Source: JBDTDV01 sp039922875 (GTDB lineage: Bacteria > Actinomycetota > Actinomycetes > Actinomycetales > Microbacteriaceae). From it: a DNA stretch of 51,348 nucleotides. Position 1 is the first letter of the stretch. Every line of letters begins with the position of its first letter. Below, in pieces: positions 31,341 to 38,515 of the stretch. The notes beneath the pieces were generated by a model. It was not told the DNA's origin. It saw only the letters and a list, made by a program, of their open reading frames with translations, and did not search any database. The translations under genes and the position numbers were made by a program. The stretch spans positions 1-51,348 of the forward strand of contig JBDTDV010000014.1 in the NCBI GenBank assembly GCA_039922875.1. The letters are read 5' to 3'.

Positions 31341-32451
31341 AGGTGATGGTGACCTTCGGACTCGTGGGGTGGGACTGGCAGGTAAGGATGTAGCCGCGCT
31401 CGAGTTCCTCTGGCTCGAGCACCCAATTCTCGGTCATCTGCACGTTACCGCTGGTCAGCCTGGCGCGGCAAGTGCCACAGACCCCGCCGGTGCAGGCGAA
31501 TGGCACGTCCGGACGAATCCGCAGCGCGGCGTTCAGCACTGTCTCACTGGCGTTCGCGGGCGAGGTCACCGAGGCGGTCTGTCCGTCGAGGGTGAACTCG
31601 ATGAGCACCGTGTCCTCACCGGGATGGACCCTGACCGGGCGCCCGACGTCGCCGGCGAACCGCTCCGGCTCGTCGGTGGTGAACAGTTCGAACCGGATGC
31701 GCTCTGCGGCGACCCCGACATCGGCCAACGTGTCCCGGCACAACTGCACCAGTGCGAATGGACCGCACAGAAACCAGCGGTCGACGTCGCCAGGAGGGAT
31801 GATGGTTTCCAGCATCCGGCGCAGTCGCGCCTCGTCGATGCGGCCGGACAGCAGCGCAGCGGAGCGCTGTTCCCGCGAGAACACGTGGTGCAGCGCAAGC
31901 CGGGCCGGGTATCGGTCCTTGAGGTCGGCCAGTTCGTCCAGGAACATCACGTCCAGCGCTGTGCGATTCGTGTAGACCAGGGTGAACCGCGAATCTTCGG
32001 CGCGGGCCAGGATGCTGGTGGCCAGCGAAATCACCGGGGTGATCCCCGAGCCGGCCGCGATCGCGACGAAGTGCCGGCCGGCGACCTCCTCGAGGCCGGT
32101 GGTGAAGGTGCCCTGTGGGCTCATCACGTCAATTTCTTGCCCGACGGTCAGCTCGGTATTCGCCCAGCTGGAGAAGACCCCGCCGAAATCCCGCTTGATG
32201 GCGATGCTGAGCTCACCCGGCACCGGCGCGCGGCAAATCGAGTAGCTCCGGCGCCGTTCATGCCCGGCGATCGTCGCCCGCAACGCGACGTGCTGGCCGG
32301 GCAGATAGTCGTAGTCCGCGGCGAGTTCCGATGGAACCCGGAAGGTGACCTCGACGCTCTCCGCGGTCAGCGGCCTGATCCGGGACACCGTGAGGGTATG
32401 GAACCGTGCCCGCTTGACGACCCGTTCCCGCTCCGGCGTGTGAACCGTCAT
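31330..32451 (-). CDS. paaE: Phenylacetyl-CoA epoxidase reductase subunit PaaE
   Basis: The 373-residue flavoprotein has an FAD domain with RSYS (68-71), an NAD domain (GSGITPVISL) and a C-terminal plant-type 2Fe-2S domain with CTGGVCGTC and a distant last Cys. It carries electrons from NADPH to the PaaABCD oxygenase. Adjacent paaD stop and paaE start abut (TGA then ATG at 32451). Confidence 0.92.
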   Translation of the reverse strand: MTVHTPERERVVKRARFHTLTVSRIRPLTAESVEVTFRVPSELAADYDYLPGQHVALRATIAGHERRRSYSICRAPVPGELSIAIKRDFGGVFSSWANTELTVGQEIDVMSPQGTFTTGLEEVAGRHFVAIAAGSGITPVISLATSILARAEDSRFTLVYTNRTALDVMFLDELADLKDRYPARLALHHVFSREQRSAALLSGRIDEARLRRMLETIIPPGDVDRWFLCGPFALVQLCRDTLADVGVAAERIRFELFTTDEPERFAGDVGRPVRVHPGEDTVLIEFTLDGQTASVTSPANASETVLNAALRIRPDVPFACTGGVCGTCRARLTSGNVQMTENWVLEPEELERGYILTCQSHPTSPKVTITYDV

Positions 32452-32991
32452 TCAGAGCACCTTGAAATAGTCGAACGGCTCCAGGCACTCGCGGCACTCG
32501 TAGAGCGCCTTGCAGGAGGTTGATCCGAAGTGCGCCAGCTCACGGGTGTTCAGCGACGAGCAGTGCGGGCATTTCACCGCGAGAGACAGCCGGATCGGTC
32601 CGGATCGGCGACCCGCCGCCGCGGTGCCGGAGGGCGGCGCGATGCCGAACTTCTCCAGTTTCGCCTTGCCCGCCTCACTCATCCAATCACTGGTCCAGGC
32701 CGGGGTCAGCACGCGCTTCACCCGCACGTCGTGGTAGCCGGCATCGGTCAAGGCGGTGACCACGTCGGCAGCCATGGCCTCCAGAGCCGGACACCCGGAG
32801 TAGGTCGGGGTGATCGACACGGTCACCGCGTCGCCATCGAGCTCGACCTGGCGCAGCACGCCGAGGTCCTCAATGGTGAGCACCGGCAGCTCGGGGTCGG
32901 CGACCGTCGCGGCGACCCGCCAGGCGGCCGCCGTCGCCTGCTCGAGGGCGCTCTGACCGGCTGCATTCTGATCCACCATCGCGTTTACCAT
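32452..32991 (-). CDS. paaD: Phenylacetyl-CoA epoxidase subunit PaaD (MIP18-like)
   Basis: The 179-residue protein has an N-terminal DUF59/MIP18 domain and a C-terminal Cys-rich stretch (CPHCSSLN, then CKALYECREC) that fits zinc or cluster binding as in PaaD. It matures or supports the epoxidase. ATG 32991 has GGGAG; it overlaps the paaC stop by 7 bp. Confidence 0.92.
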   Translation of the reverse strand: MVNAMVDQNAAGQSALEQATAAAWRVAATVADPELPVLTIEDLGVLRQVELDGDAVTVSITPTYSGCPALEAMAADVVTALTDAGYHDVRVKRVLTPAWTSDWMSEAGKAKLEKFGIAPPSGTAAAGRRSGPIRLSLAVKCPHCSSLNTRELAHFGSTSCKALYECRECLEPFDYFKVL

Positions 32992-33923
32992 GTCGCTCCC
33001 GGGTGTTGCCGTGCGAGCACCTGCATCTCCGCCAGCAGGTACGCCAAATATTCGGAATGGATGCCGTCCCGCCCGCCGCCTCTGGCGACCGGCCCGGTCG
33101 GCGGCTCAAGATCCGCCTCGGCGAACAGCGCCGTGATTCCGGCGTCAAACCCGGTGCGCAACGCAGCCGGCGCGACGGCCGCATCGCCCAGCCGCCGGAT
33201 CAGTGGGTCGTCTCGGAAGAGCTCGTCGACGTAGGGCCACAGATCGGCTAGCGCGGTGAGGGTTCTGGCGCGGGATTCATCGGTGCCAAGGGCAAGCCGC
33301 AGCGTCCACTGGGTGGCATGGTCGCGGTGGTAATCCACCTCTTTCACCGCTTTGGCGGCGATCGCGGCCAAAGTCGCATCGGTCGAGGCCTGCAGCCGGG
33401 AGTACAACTCGTAGAGGTAGTACGAGACCAGCAGCTGCCGAATGATCGTGTGCGCGAAATCGCCGTTGGGCTGCTCGACCAGGTGCACGCAGCGGAACTC
33501 TGGCTCCTCGCGCAGATACGCGAGGTCGTCCTCGGTGCGGTCGGATGCCGTGCCCGCGTAGCGCAGCAGCGATCTGGCGTGGCCGAGCAGGTCGAGGGCG
33601 ATGTTGGCCAGCGCCACGTCCTCTTCGAGCTCCGGCGCGCGGGAGATCCACCAGCCCAGCTGCTGAGCGAGGATCAGCGCGTCATCGCCCAGGCGCAGCG
33701 CATACTCGGCCGCATCCGGTCCGGCGGGCGACTCGGCTTCGATCAGCTCCGGGTCGAGGAACAGTTTGTCCACCTCGACGTGCGCACTGGAGCGGGCAGA
33801 ATCGCGAAGCGATTCCTGCACGCCAGCGCCGAGCGAGCCTTGGAGCTCGGAACCTTCGAGCTCGGGACCTTCGAGCTCGGAACCCTCGAGCGCGGAGCCT
33901 TCGGTGGAGGTGGTTCCGCTCAC
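32985..33923 (-). CDS. paaC: Phenylacetyl-CoA epoxidase structural subunit PaaC
   Basis: The 312-residue protein from about residue 70 has the PaaC ferritin-like fold (YALRLGDDALILAQQLGWW, then LANIALDLLGHAR). It pairs with PaaA. A GTG at 33923, overlapping the paaB stop as GTGA, is the start. The first about 45 residues are low-complexity EGSELEGPELEG-type repeats (DNA 33833-33904) not seen in typical PaaC. The fold itself is intact, so activity is likely kept. Confidence 0.9.
   Translation of the reverse strand: MSGTTSTEGSALEGSELEGPELEGSELQGSLGAGVQESLRDSARSSAHVEVDKLFLDPELIEAESPAGPDAAEYALRLGDDALILAQQLGWWISRAPELEEDVALANIALDLLGHARSLLRYAGTASDRTEDDLAYLREEPEFRCVHLVEQPNGDFAHTIIRQLLVSYYLYELYSRLQASTDATLAAIAAKAVKEVDYHRDHATQWTLRLALGTDESRARTLTALADLWPYVDELFRDDPLIRRLGDAAVAPAALRTGFDAGITALFAEADLEPPTGPVARGGGRDGIHSEYLAYLLAEMQVLARQHPGATW
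33833..33904. repeat. 15-bp in-frame tandem repeats in the paaC N-terminus
   Basis: About four to five copies of a 15-bp unit like CGAGCTCGGAACCTT encode the acidic EGSEL repeats on the minus strand. They are interrupted by one or two base changes per copy. Confidence 0.9.
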
Positions 33924-34216
33924 AGGTGCTTCACCCCCTCGGCCTTGGTGTAGTAGATCGCGTGCCGGTAATTCTTGCCGTGCGGCGACTCGAAGAACGC
34001 GCCGCGGGCATCCGGATCGCTCGTGGTGATCTCGGCGGCCGGCACCACCCAAATGGAGACGCCCTCATTGCGCCTGGTGTAGAGGTCACGCGCGTTGCGG
34101 ATCGCCATGGTTTCGTCTGGTGCATGCAGGGAACCGACATGCACATGGGACAGACCGCGACTGGATCGCACGAAAACTTCCCACAACGGCCAGATCTCCG
34201 GTTCGATTTCGGCCAT
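33920..34216 (-). CDS. paaB: Phenylacetyl-CoA epoxidase subunit PaaB
   Basis: The 98-residue product (WPLWEVFVRSSRGLSHVHVGSLHA, then SPHGKNYRHAIYYT) is a full-length PaaB. Its ATG at 34216 overlaps the paaA stop by one base and its own stop overlaps paaC by GTGA. PaaB bridges the epoxidase catalytic dimers. Confidence 0.95.
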   Translation of the reverse strand: MAEIEPEIWPLWEVFVRSSRGLSHVHVGSLHAPDETMAIRNARDLYTRRNEGVSIWVVPAAEITTSDPDARGAFFESPHGKNYRHAIYYTKAEGVKHL

Positions 34217-35196
34217 CACGCCACCGCTGTCAATTGACCGGCAGCCTGTTTCGCCGCATAAGCCGCCGCCGCCTCGCGCACCCAGCGGCCGTCCTCGTGT
34301 GCGTCTCGCCGGCGCTGCAGTCGCTGAGCATTGCACGGTCCACGGCCGGCCAGCACGTCGGCGAACTCGCTCCAGTCCAGGTCGCCGAAGTCATTGTGGC
34401 CACGCTCCTGGTTCCACTTCAGCTGGGGATCCGGCAGCACGATCCCGAGCACCTCGGCCTGCGGCACCAGCATGTCCACGAACCGCTGGCGCAATTCATC
34501 ATTGGTGAACCGCTTGATGTTCCACTTCATCGACTGCGCCGAATTGGGCGATTCGGAATCCGGCGGGCCGAACATCATCAGCGACGGCGCGAACCACCTA
34601 TTCACCGCGTCCTGCGCCATCTCGCGCTGCGCCGCACTGCCCTGCATCAGGGTGAGCAGGATCTCGAACCCCTGGCGCTGGTGGAACGACTCTTCCTTGC
34701 AAATGCGAACCATCGCGCGGGCGTACGGACCGTAGGAGGCTCGGCACAGCGGAATCTGGTTGCAGATCGCCGCGCCATCGACCAGCCAGCCGATCGCACC
34801 CATATCGGCCCAGGTGGGGGTCGGATAGTTGAAGATCGAGGAGTACCTGGCCTTACCGGCGATCAAGGCATCCGTCATGGCGTCGCGAGGCGTGCCCAGG
34901 GTTTGCGCGGCGGAATAGAGGTAGAGGCCGTGTCCGGCCTCATCCTGGACCTTGGACATCAGGATGGCCTTGCGCTTCAAACTCGGCGCGCGAGTGATCC
35001 AGTTCGCCTCCGGCTGCATCCCAATGATTTCCGAGTGGGCGTGTTGGGAGATCTGCCTGGTAAGCGCCTTACGGTAAGCCTGCGGCATCCAGTCGCGCGG
35101 CTCGACGCGCGAGTCCTCGGCAATCAGTTCGTCGAAGTACGCCTGCTCCGGCGTCGCCGGCTCTGGCGTCAATGTCTGTGTTTCTGGGGTCATCAT
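34216..35196 (-). CDS. paaA: Phenylacetyl-CoA epoxidase catalytic subunit PaaA
   Basis: The 326-residue protein has the di-iron helical fold with typical PaaA segments (DEAGHGLYLYSAAQTLG, then CKEESFHQRQGFEIL), which supply Glu and His iron ligands. It epoxidises phenylacetyl-CoA at ring carbons 1 and 2. It is the first gene of the minus-strand unit; GGAG precedes paired ATGs at 35196/35193. The operator palindrome lies 26 bp upstream. Confidence 0.95.
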   Translation of the reverse strand: MMTPETQTLTPEPATPEQAYFDELIAEDSRVEPRDWMPQAYRKALTRQISQHAHSEIIGMQPEANWITRAPSLKRKAILMSKVQDEAGHGLYLYSAAQTLGTPRDAMTDALIAGKARYSSIFNYPTPTWADMGAIGWLVDGAAICNQIPLCRASYGPYARAMVRICKEESFHQRQGFEILLTLMQGSAAQREMAQDAVNRWFAPSLMMFGPPDSESPNSAQSMKWNIKRFTNDELRQRFVDMLVPQAEVLGIVLPDPQLKWNQERGHNDFGDLDWSEFADVLAGRGPCNAQRLQRRRDAHEDGRWVREAAAAYAAKQAAGQLTAVA

Positions 35197-35221
35197 CGGC
35201 TCCGATCTTCCCTTCCAGCAT

Positions 35222-35237
35222 AACCGAACGTTCGGTT
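35222..35237. promoter_or_regulatory. PaaR-type operator (perfect palindrome)
   Basis: AACCGAACGTTCGGTT is a perfect 16-bp palindrome followed by AGT, matching the ACCGnnCGnnCGGTnAGT core described for TetR-type PaaR of actinobacteria. It sits between the divergent paaA and paaI starts and so can control both. An extended -10 (TATACT on the minus strand, 35243-35238) abuts it. Confidence 0.85.
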
Positions 35238-35243
35238 AGTATA
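35238..35243 (-). promoter_or_regulatory. -10 box for paaABCDE
   Basis: TATACT on the minus strand directly upstream of the operator. No good -35 was found at 17 bp, which suggests weak or activator-assisted transcription. Confidence 0.5.
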
Positions 35244-35287
35244 TAGAAGCCCGATGCAACGCGGCAGGGTGAATCGAGGAGAACCAG

Positions 35288-35701
35288 ATGGACGACCAGG
35301 TGCCGGCCAATCAGGCCATGATGGCGCGCGACCGCGCATCGACTGGTCTAGGGATGGTGGTGCACGACGCGCCGGCAGGCCACGCCATCGTCTCCATGCT
35401 GATCCGTGAGGACATGCTCAACGGCTTCAACCTCACCCACGGCGGCTTCGTATTCGCGTTGGCCGACACCGCGTTCGCGATCGCCTGCAACGAGGACGAG
35501 CAGGTCACCCTCGCGGCCGGCGCCGAGATCAACTATCTGCGCTCCACCACGGCCGGACAGACGCTCACCGCGACCGCCGCGCGACGGACCCGCCTCGGGC
35601 GCAACGGCATTTACGATGTGCAGGTCACCTGCGAAACGGAAGTTGTCGCCGAGTTCCGCGGCCGCTCCCGCACTACGAATCGGCCGGTCACCCCGAACTG
35701 A
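35288..35701 (+). CDS. paaI: Acyl-CoA thioesterase PaaI
   Basis: The 137-residue hotdog-fold protein has HGGFVFALADTAFAIACN, the PaaI signature with the catalytic Asp. It releases CoA from dead-end hydroxyphenylacetyl-CoA intermediates. First gene of the plus-strand paaIKR unit, 50 bp after the operator; AGGAG lies nine bases before the ATG. Confidence 0.92.
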   Translation: MDDQVPANQAMMARDRASTGLGMVVHDAPAGHAIVSMLIREDMLNGFNLTHGGFVFALADTAFAIACNEDEQVTLAAGAEINYLRSTTAGQTLTATAARRTRLGRNGIYDVQVTCETEVVAEFRGRSRTTNRPVTPN

Positions 35702-35749
35702 AGAACCCAGAAACCCGGCAGAACAGCACTATCTCAACGAGGAGAACTC

Positions 35750-37147
35750 ATGACAATCACCACACCGAACGCGGCGGCAGGCAACACCACGAAAGTACGT
35801 GCCGGAGCCCCGGCAGTGTCGGAGCTGGACCCGGAGGAGCGGATGTCCCGCGACGAGCTCGAGGCGTTGCAACTGACCCGCCTCAAGTGGACCGTGCGAC
35901 ATGCCTACGAGAACGTGCCGTTGTACCGCACGAAGTTCGACGCCGCCGGGGTGCATCCGGAGGACATCCGCGAGCTGAGCGACCTCGCAAAGCTGCCCTT
36001 CACCACCAAGGAAGACCTGCGCCAGACCTACCCGTTCGGCATGTTCGCTGTGCCGATGAACCAGGTGGCACGCATCCACGCCTCCTCCGGCACCACCGGC
36101 CGAGCCACCGTGGTCGGTTACACGAAAGACGATCTCGCGGTGTGGGCGAAGCTGATGGCCAGGTCGCTTCGGGCGTCTGGGGTACGGCCAGGGCAGCGGG
36201 TGCAGAACGCGTATGGGTACGGACTGTTCACCGGAGGGCTGGGCGCCCATGCCGGGATCGAGGAGCTGGGATGCACGGTGATCCCGATGTCGGGTGGGCA
36301 GACCGCCAAGCAGGTGCAGGTGATCCGCGATTTCGAACCGGACGTGATCATGTGCACGCCGACGTATTTGCTCACCATCGCCGATGCCATGGTCGCGGCA
36401 GGAGTCGATCCGCGCGGCACCTCTTTGAAAGTGGGGATCCTCGGGGCCGAACCGTGGACCAATGAACTGCGACTGGAGCTTGAGGAACGGCTGAACATCG
36501 ATGCGCTGGATATCTACGGGCTCAGCGAGGTGATGGGCCCCGGCGTCGGCAACGAGTGCATCGAGTCCAAGGATGGCCCGCACATCTGGGAGGACCATTT
36601 CATTCCCGAGGTGATCGACCCCGCCAGCACCGATTCGAACCGGGACACACAGCTGCCAGACGGCGAGATCGGCGAGCTGGCCTTCACTTCCTTGACGAAG
36701 CAGGCATTCCCGGTCATCCGGTACCGCACACACGACCTCACCCGGCTGCTGCCTGGCACCGCGCGCCCGGCAATGCGCCGGATCGAGAAGATCACCGGAC
36801 GCGACGACGACATGATCATCCTGCGCGGGGTCAACATGTTTCCCAGTCAGATCGAGGAGATCGTGCTGGGGATCGAGGCCCTGTCGCCGCACTTCGTGCT
36901 CGAGCTGTCCCGGCCGCACCAACTCGATGAGATGTGCATCAAGGTCGAACCACGAGACGGCGCCGCGGAATCGGAGCTCGAACTCGCGGCAACAATCCTG
37001 GCAACGCGGGTCAAAGGCCAAATCGGCAGTACCGTGCGCGTCGAGCTTGCGGCGTCCGGCTCGCTGGTCCGCAGCACCGGGAAACTGAAGCGGGTCTACG
37101 ACAACCGCCCGACGAAAGCGGCCGATTCCGGCGACGTGGCACACTGA
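35750..37147 (+). CDS. paaK: Phenylacetate-CoA ligase PaaK
   Basis: The 465-residue adenylate-forming enzyme has SSGTTGRATVVGYT (P-loop), IYGLSEVMGPG and KITGRDDDMIILRGVNMFPSQIEE (hinge and C-domain), all typical for PaaK. It makes phenylacetyl-CoA, the inducer of PaaR and substrate of the epoxidase. It lies 48 bp after paaI with GAGGAG upstream. Confidence 0.95.
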   Translation: MTITTPNAAAGNTTKVRAGAPAVSELDPEERMSRDELEALQLTRLKWTVRHAYENVPLYRTKFDAAGVHPEDIRELSDLAKLPFTTKEDLRQTYPFGMFAVPMNQVARIHASSGTTGRATVVGYTKDDLAVWAKLMARSLRASGVRPGQRVQNAYGYGLFTGGLGAHAGIEELGCTVIPMSGGQTAKQVQVIRDFEPDVIMCTPTYLLTIADAMVAAGVDPRGTSLKVGILGAEPWTNELRLELEERLNIDALDIYGLSEVMGPGVGNECIESKDGPHIWEDHFIPEVIDPASTDSNRDTQLPDGEIGELAFTSLTKQAFPVIRYRTHDLTRLLPGTARPAMRRIEKITGRDDDMIILRGVNMFPSQIEEIVLGIEALSPHFVLELSRPHQLDEMCIKVEPRDGAAESELELAATILATRVKGQIGSTVRVELAASGSLVRSTGKLKRVYDNRPTKAADSGDVAH

Positions 37148-37152
37148 GAGAT

Positions 37153-37785
37153 ATGTCCGTCGAAGCTGCAGCAGTGTCGAGATCCTTGCCGACGCCTAAG
37201 CGCGGCCGACCGGGCTACGATCAGCGCGCAGTACTGGAGGTGGCGGTCGCCGCCTTCAACGAGCACGGCTATGACGCGACATCGATGGGGATGCTGGCGA
37301 CCCGGCTCGGGCTGAGTAAATCAGCGATCTACCATCACGTGCCGTCGAAGGTCGATCTGTTGCGACTGGCCCTGGACGAGGCCCTTACCGGCCTGGAGTC
37401 GGTGCTGCACGAGGATGGCGCGCAATTCGGGACCGCCGCCGATCGGCTTGCTCATGTGGTTCGCGGCGCCATGCACGTGCTGGTGGAGCGCCTGCCGTTC
37501 GTGACCTTGCTGTTGCGACTGCGCGGGAACTCGGAGGTCGAGCGCGAGGCGCTGGTGCGCCGGCGCGCGTTTGACCGAACGGTATCCGAACTGGTCGTGC
37601 AGGCGCGCGATGAAGGATCCCTGCGCAGTGATATCGACGCGAGGGTGGCGACCCGGTTGCTGTTCGGCATGATCAACTCGGTCGTCGAGTGGTACCGACC
37701 GACCGGGCCCGAGGGCGCGAACCAGCTCGCGGAGGACGTCCTTACCGTCGCGCTCGACGGGCTGCGCACCACCCCAGCCGCCTGA
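37153..37785 (+). CDS. paaR: TetR-family regulator PaaR
   Basis: The 210-residue protein has a TetR helix-turn-helix (GYDATSMGMLATRLGLSKSA) and a variable effector domain. Placement after paaK and the palindromic operators nearby identify it as PaaR, which represses paa genes until phenylacetyl-CoA binds. ATG 37153 is five bases after the paaK stop. Ligand is inferred from the family. Confidence 0.88.
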   Translation: MSVEAAAVSRSLPTPKRGRPGYDQRAVLEVAVAAFNEHGYDATSMGMLATRLGLSKSAIYHHVPSKVDLLRLALDEALTGLESVLHEDGAQFGTAADRLAHVVRGAMHVLVERLPFVTLLLRLRGNSEVEREALVRRRAFDRTVSELVVQARDEGSLRSDIDARVATRLLFGMINSVVEWYRPTGPEGANQLAEDVLTVALDGLRTTPAA

Positions 37786-37936
37786 ACCCACTCGTCCCCG
37801 GGCGGCCTCCCGCCCCCGGGAAGCCCCCGCCCCCCGGGAAGCCCCCCGCCCGCCGCCGGGCGGTCGCCCGCCCCCGGGACGCCACCCGCCCCCCGGCGGC
37901 GGGGGCGGATACCCGCCTCCTCGCCGTTACCCGCAC
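37786..37936. other. C-tract/G-quadruplex-prone GC-rich block
   Basis: Here the plus strand is a run of CCCCC/GGG patches (CCCCCGGGAAGCCCCC recurs) ending near 37936. The minus strand could form G-quadruplexes. No gene is supported between 37786 and 37988; the block is partly repetitive. Confidence 0.7.
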
Positions 37937-37988
37937 CGAATTCAGGACGGATGCACGGCCGACACAGCCCGCCGCCCCGACCTGCCGC

Positions 37989-38363
37989 TCAATCCTGAAT
38001 TTGGAACGCGTTCGACTCGGTGCGGGAACGCCGCGCCTGACGCTCGGCCCGGCGGTGCTGCAGCCACGACCAGAACGCCATCAGCACACGCTTGAGCGCG
38101 TCGGAGACCCTTCGGGCGGAGGGGAATTCGGTGCCAAGGATGCCCAGGCCGACGAACACGATCAGCCATCCGGGTCCGGGCAGGGGCACCAGAATCAGCC
38201 CGAGCATGATGATCAGACCGCCGAAGAGGCCGACGAATAGACGATAACCCAGGCGGACCTTCGGATGCCGCTCAACCCAGGCTCGTAGCCGGCCAAGGAA
38301 CACCCGGATTCCCCGGTGCGGAATTCGTCCGCGGTCGATCTCAGCGGCCAGGCCCGTGCTCAT
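37989..38363 (-). CDS. PGPGW-motif (TIGR02611-like) membrane protein
   Basis: The 124-residue protein has two membrane helices holding PLPGPGWLIVFVGLGILGTEF, the PGPGW signature of a small transmembrane family of unknown role. A basic tail follows. ATG 38363 is preferred because TATCGT on the minus strand (plus 38371-38376) lies seven bases before it and no ribosome site is present; a leaderless start is likely. Confidence 0.8.
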   Translation of the reverse strand: MSTGLAAEIDRGRIPHRGIRVFLGRLRAWVERHPKVRLGYRLFVGLFGGLIIMLGLILVPLPGPGWLIVFVGLGILGTEFPSARRVSDALKRVLMAFWSWLQHRRAERQARRSRTESNAFQIQD

Positions 38364-38463
38364 AGAGGTGACGATACCGACCGATCCTGAGTGCAACGGC
38401 GGAAAAACACATTCACGCCGATCGCGGCACGCCGCCTTTGGCACGCCGCGCTTTTGCTCACAG

Positions 38464-38515
38464 CTATTTGCACACCGCTATTTACACACCGGCTATTTGC
38501 ACACCGCCTATTTGC
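38464..38515. repeat. 14-15-bp tandem copies carrying the paaZ stop codon
   Basis: CTATTTGC/CTATTTAC cores begin at 38464, 38478, 38493 and 38508 (spacing 14, 15, 15). The copy at 38508 contains the paaZ TAG stop; the copies spaced by 15 put further TAG codons in the same frame. Confidence 0.9.

Noticed and set aside
35729..37144. Minus-strand open frame of 471 codons opposite paaK
   Set aside because: Antisense shadow of an intact PaaK gene; no recognisable domain, His/Arg/Gln-rich.
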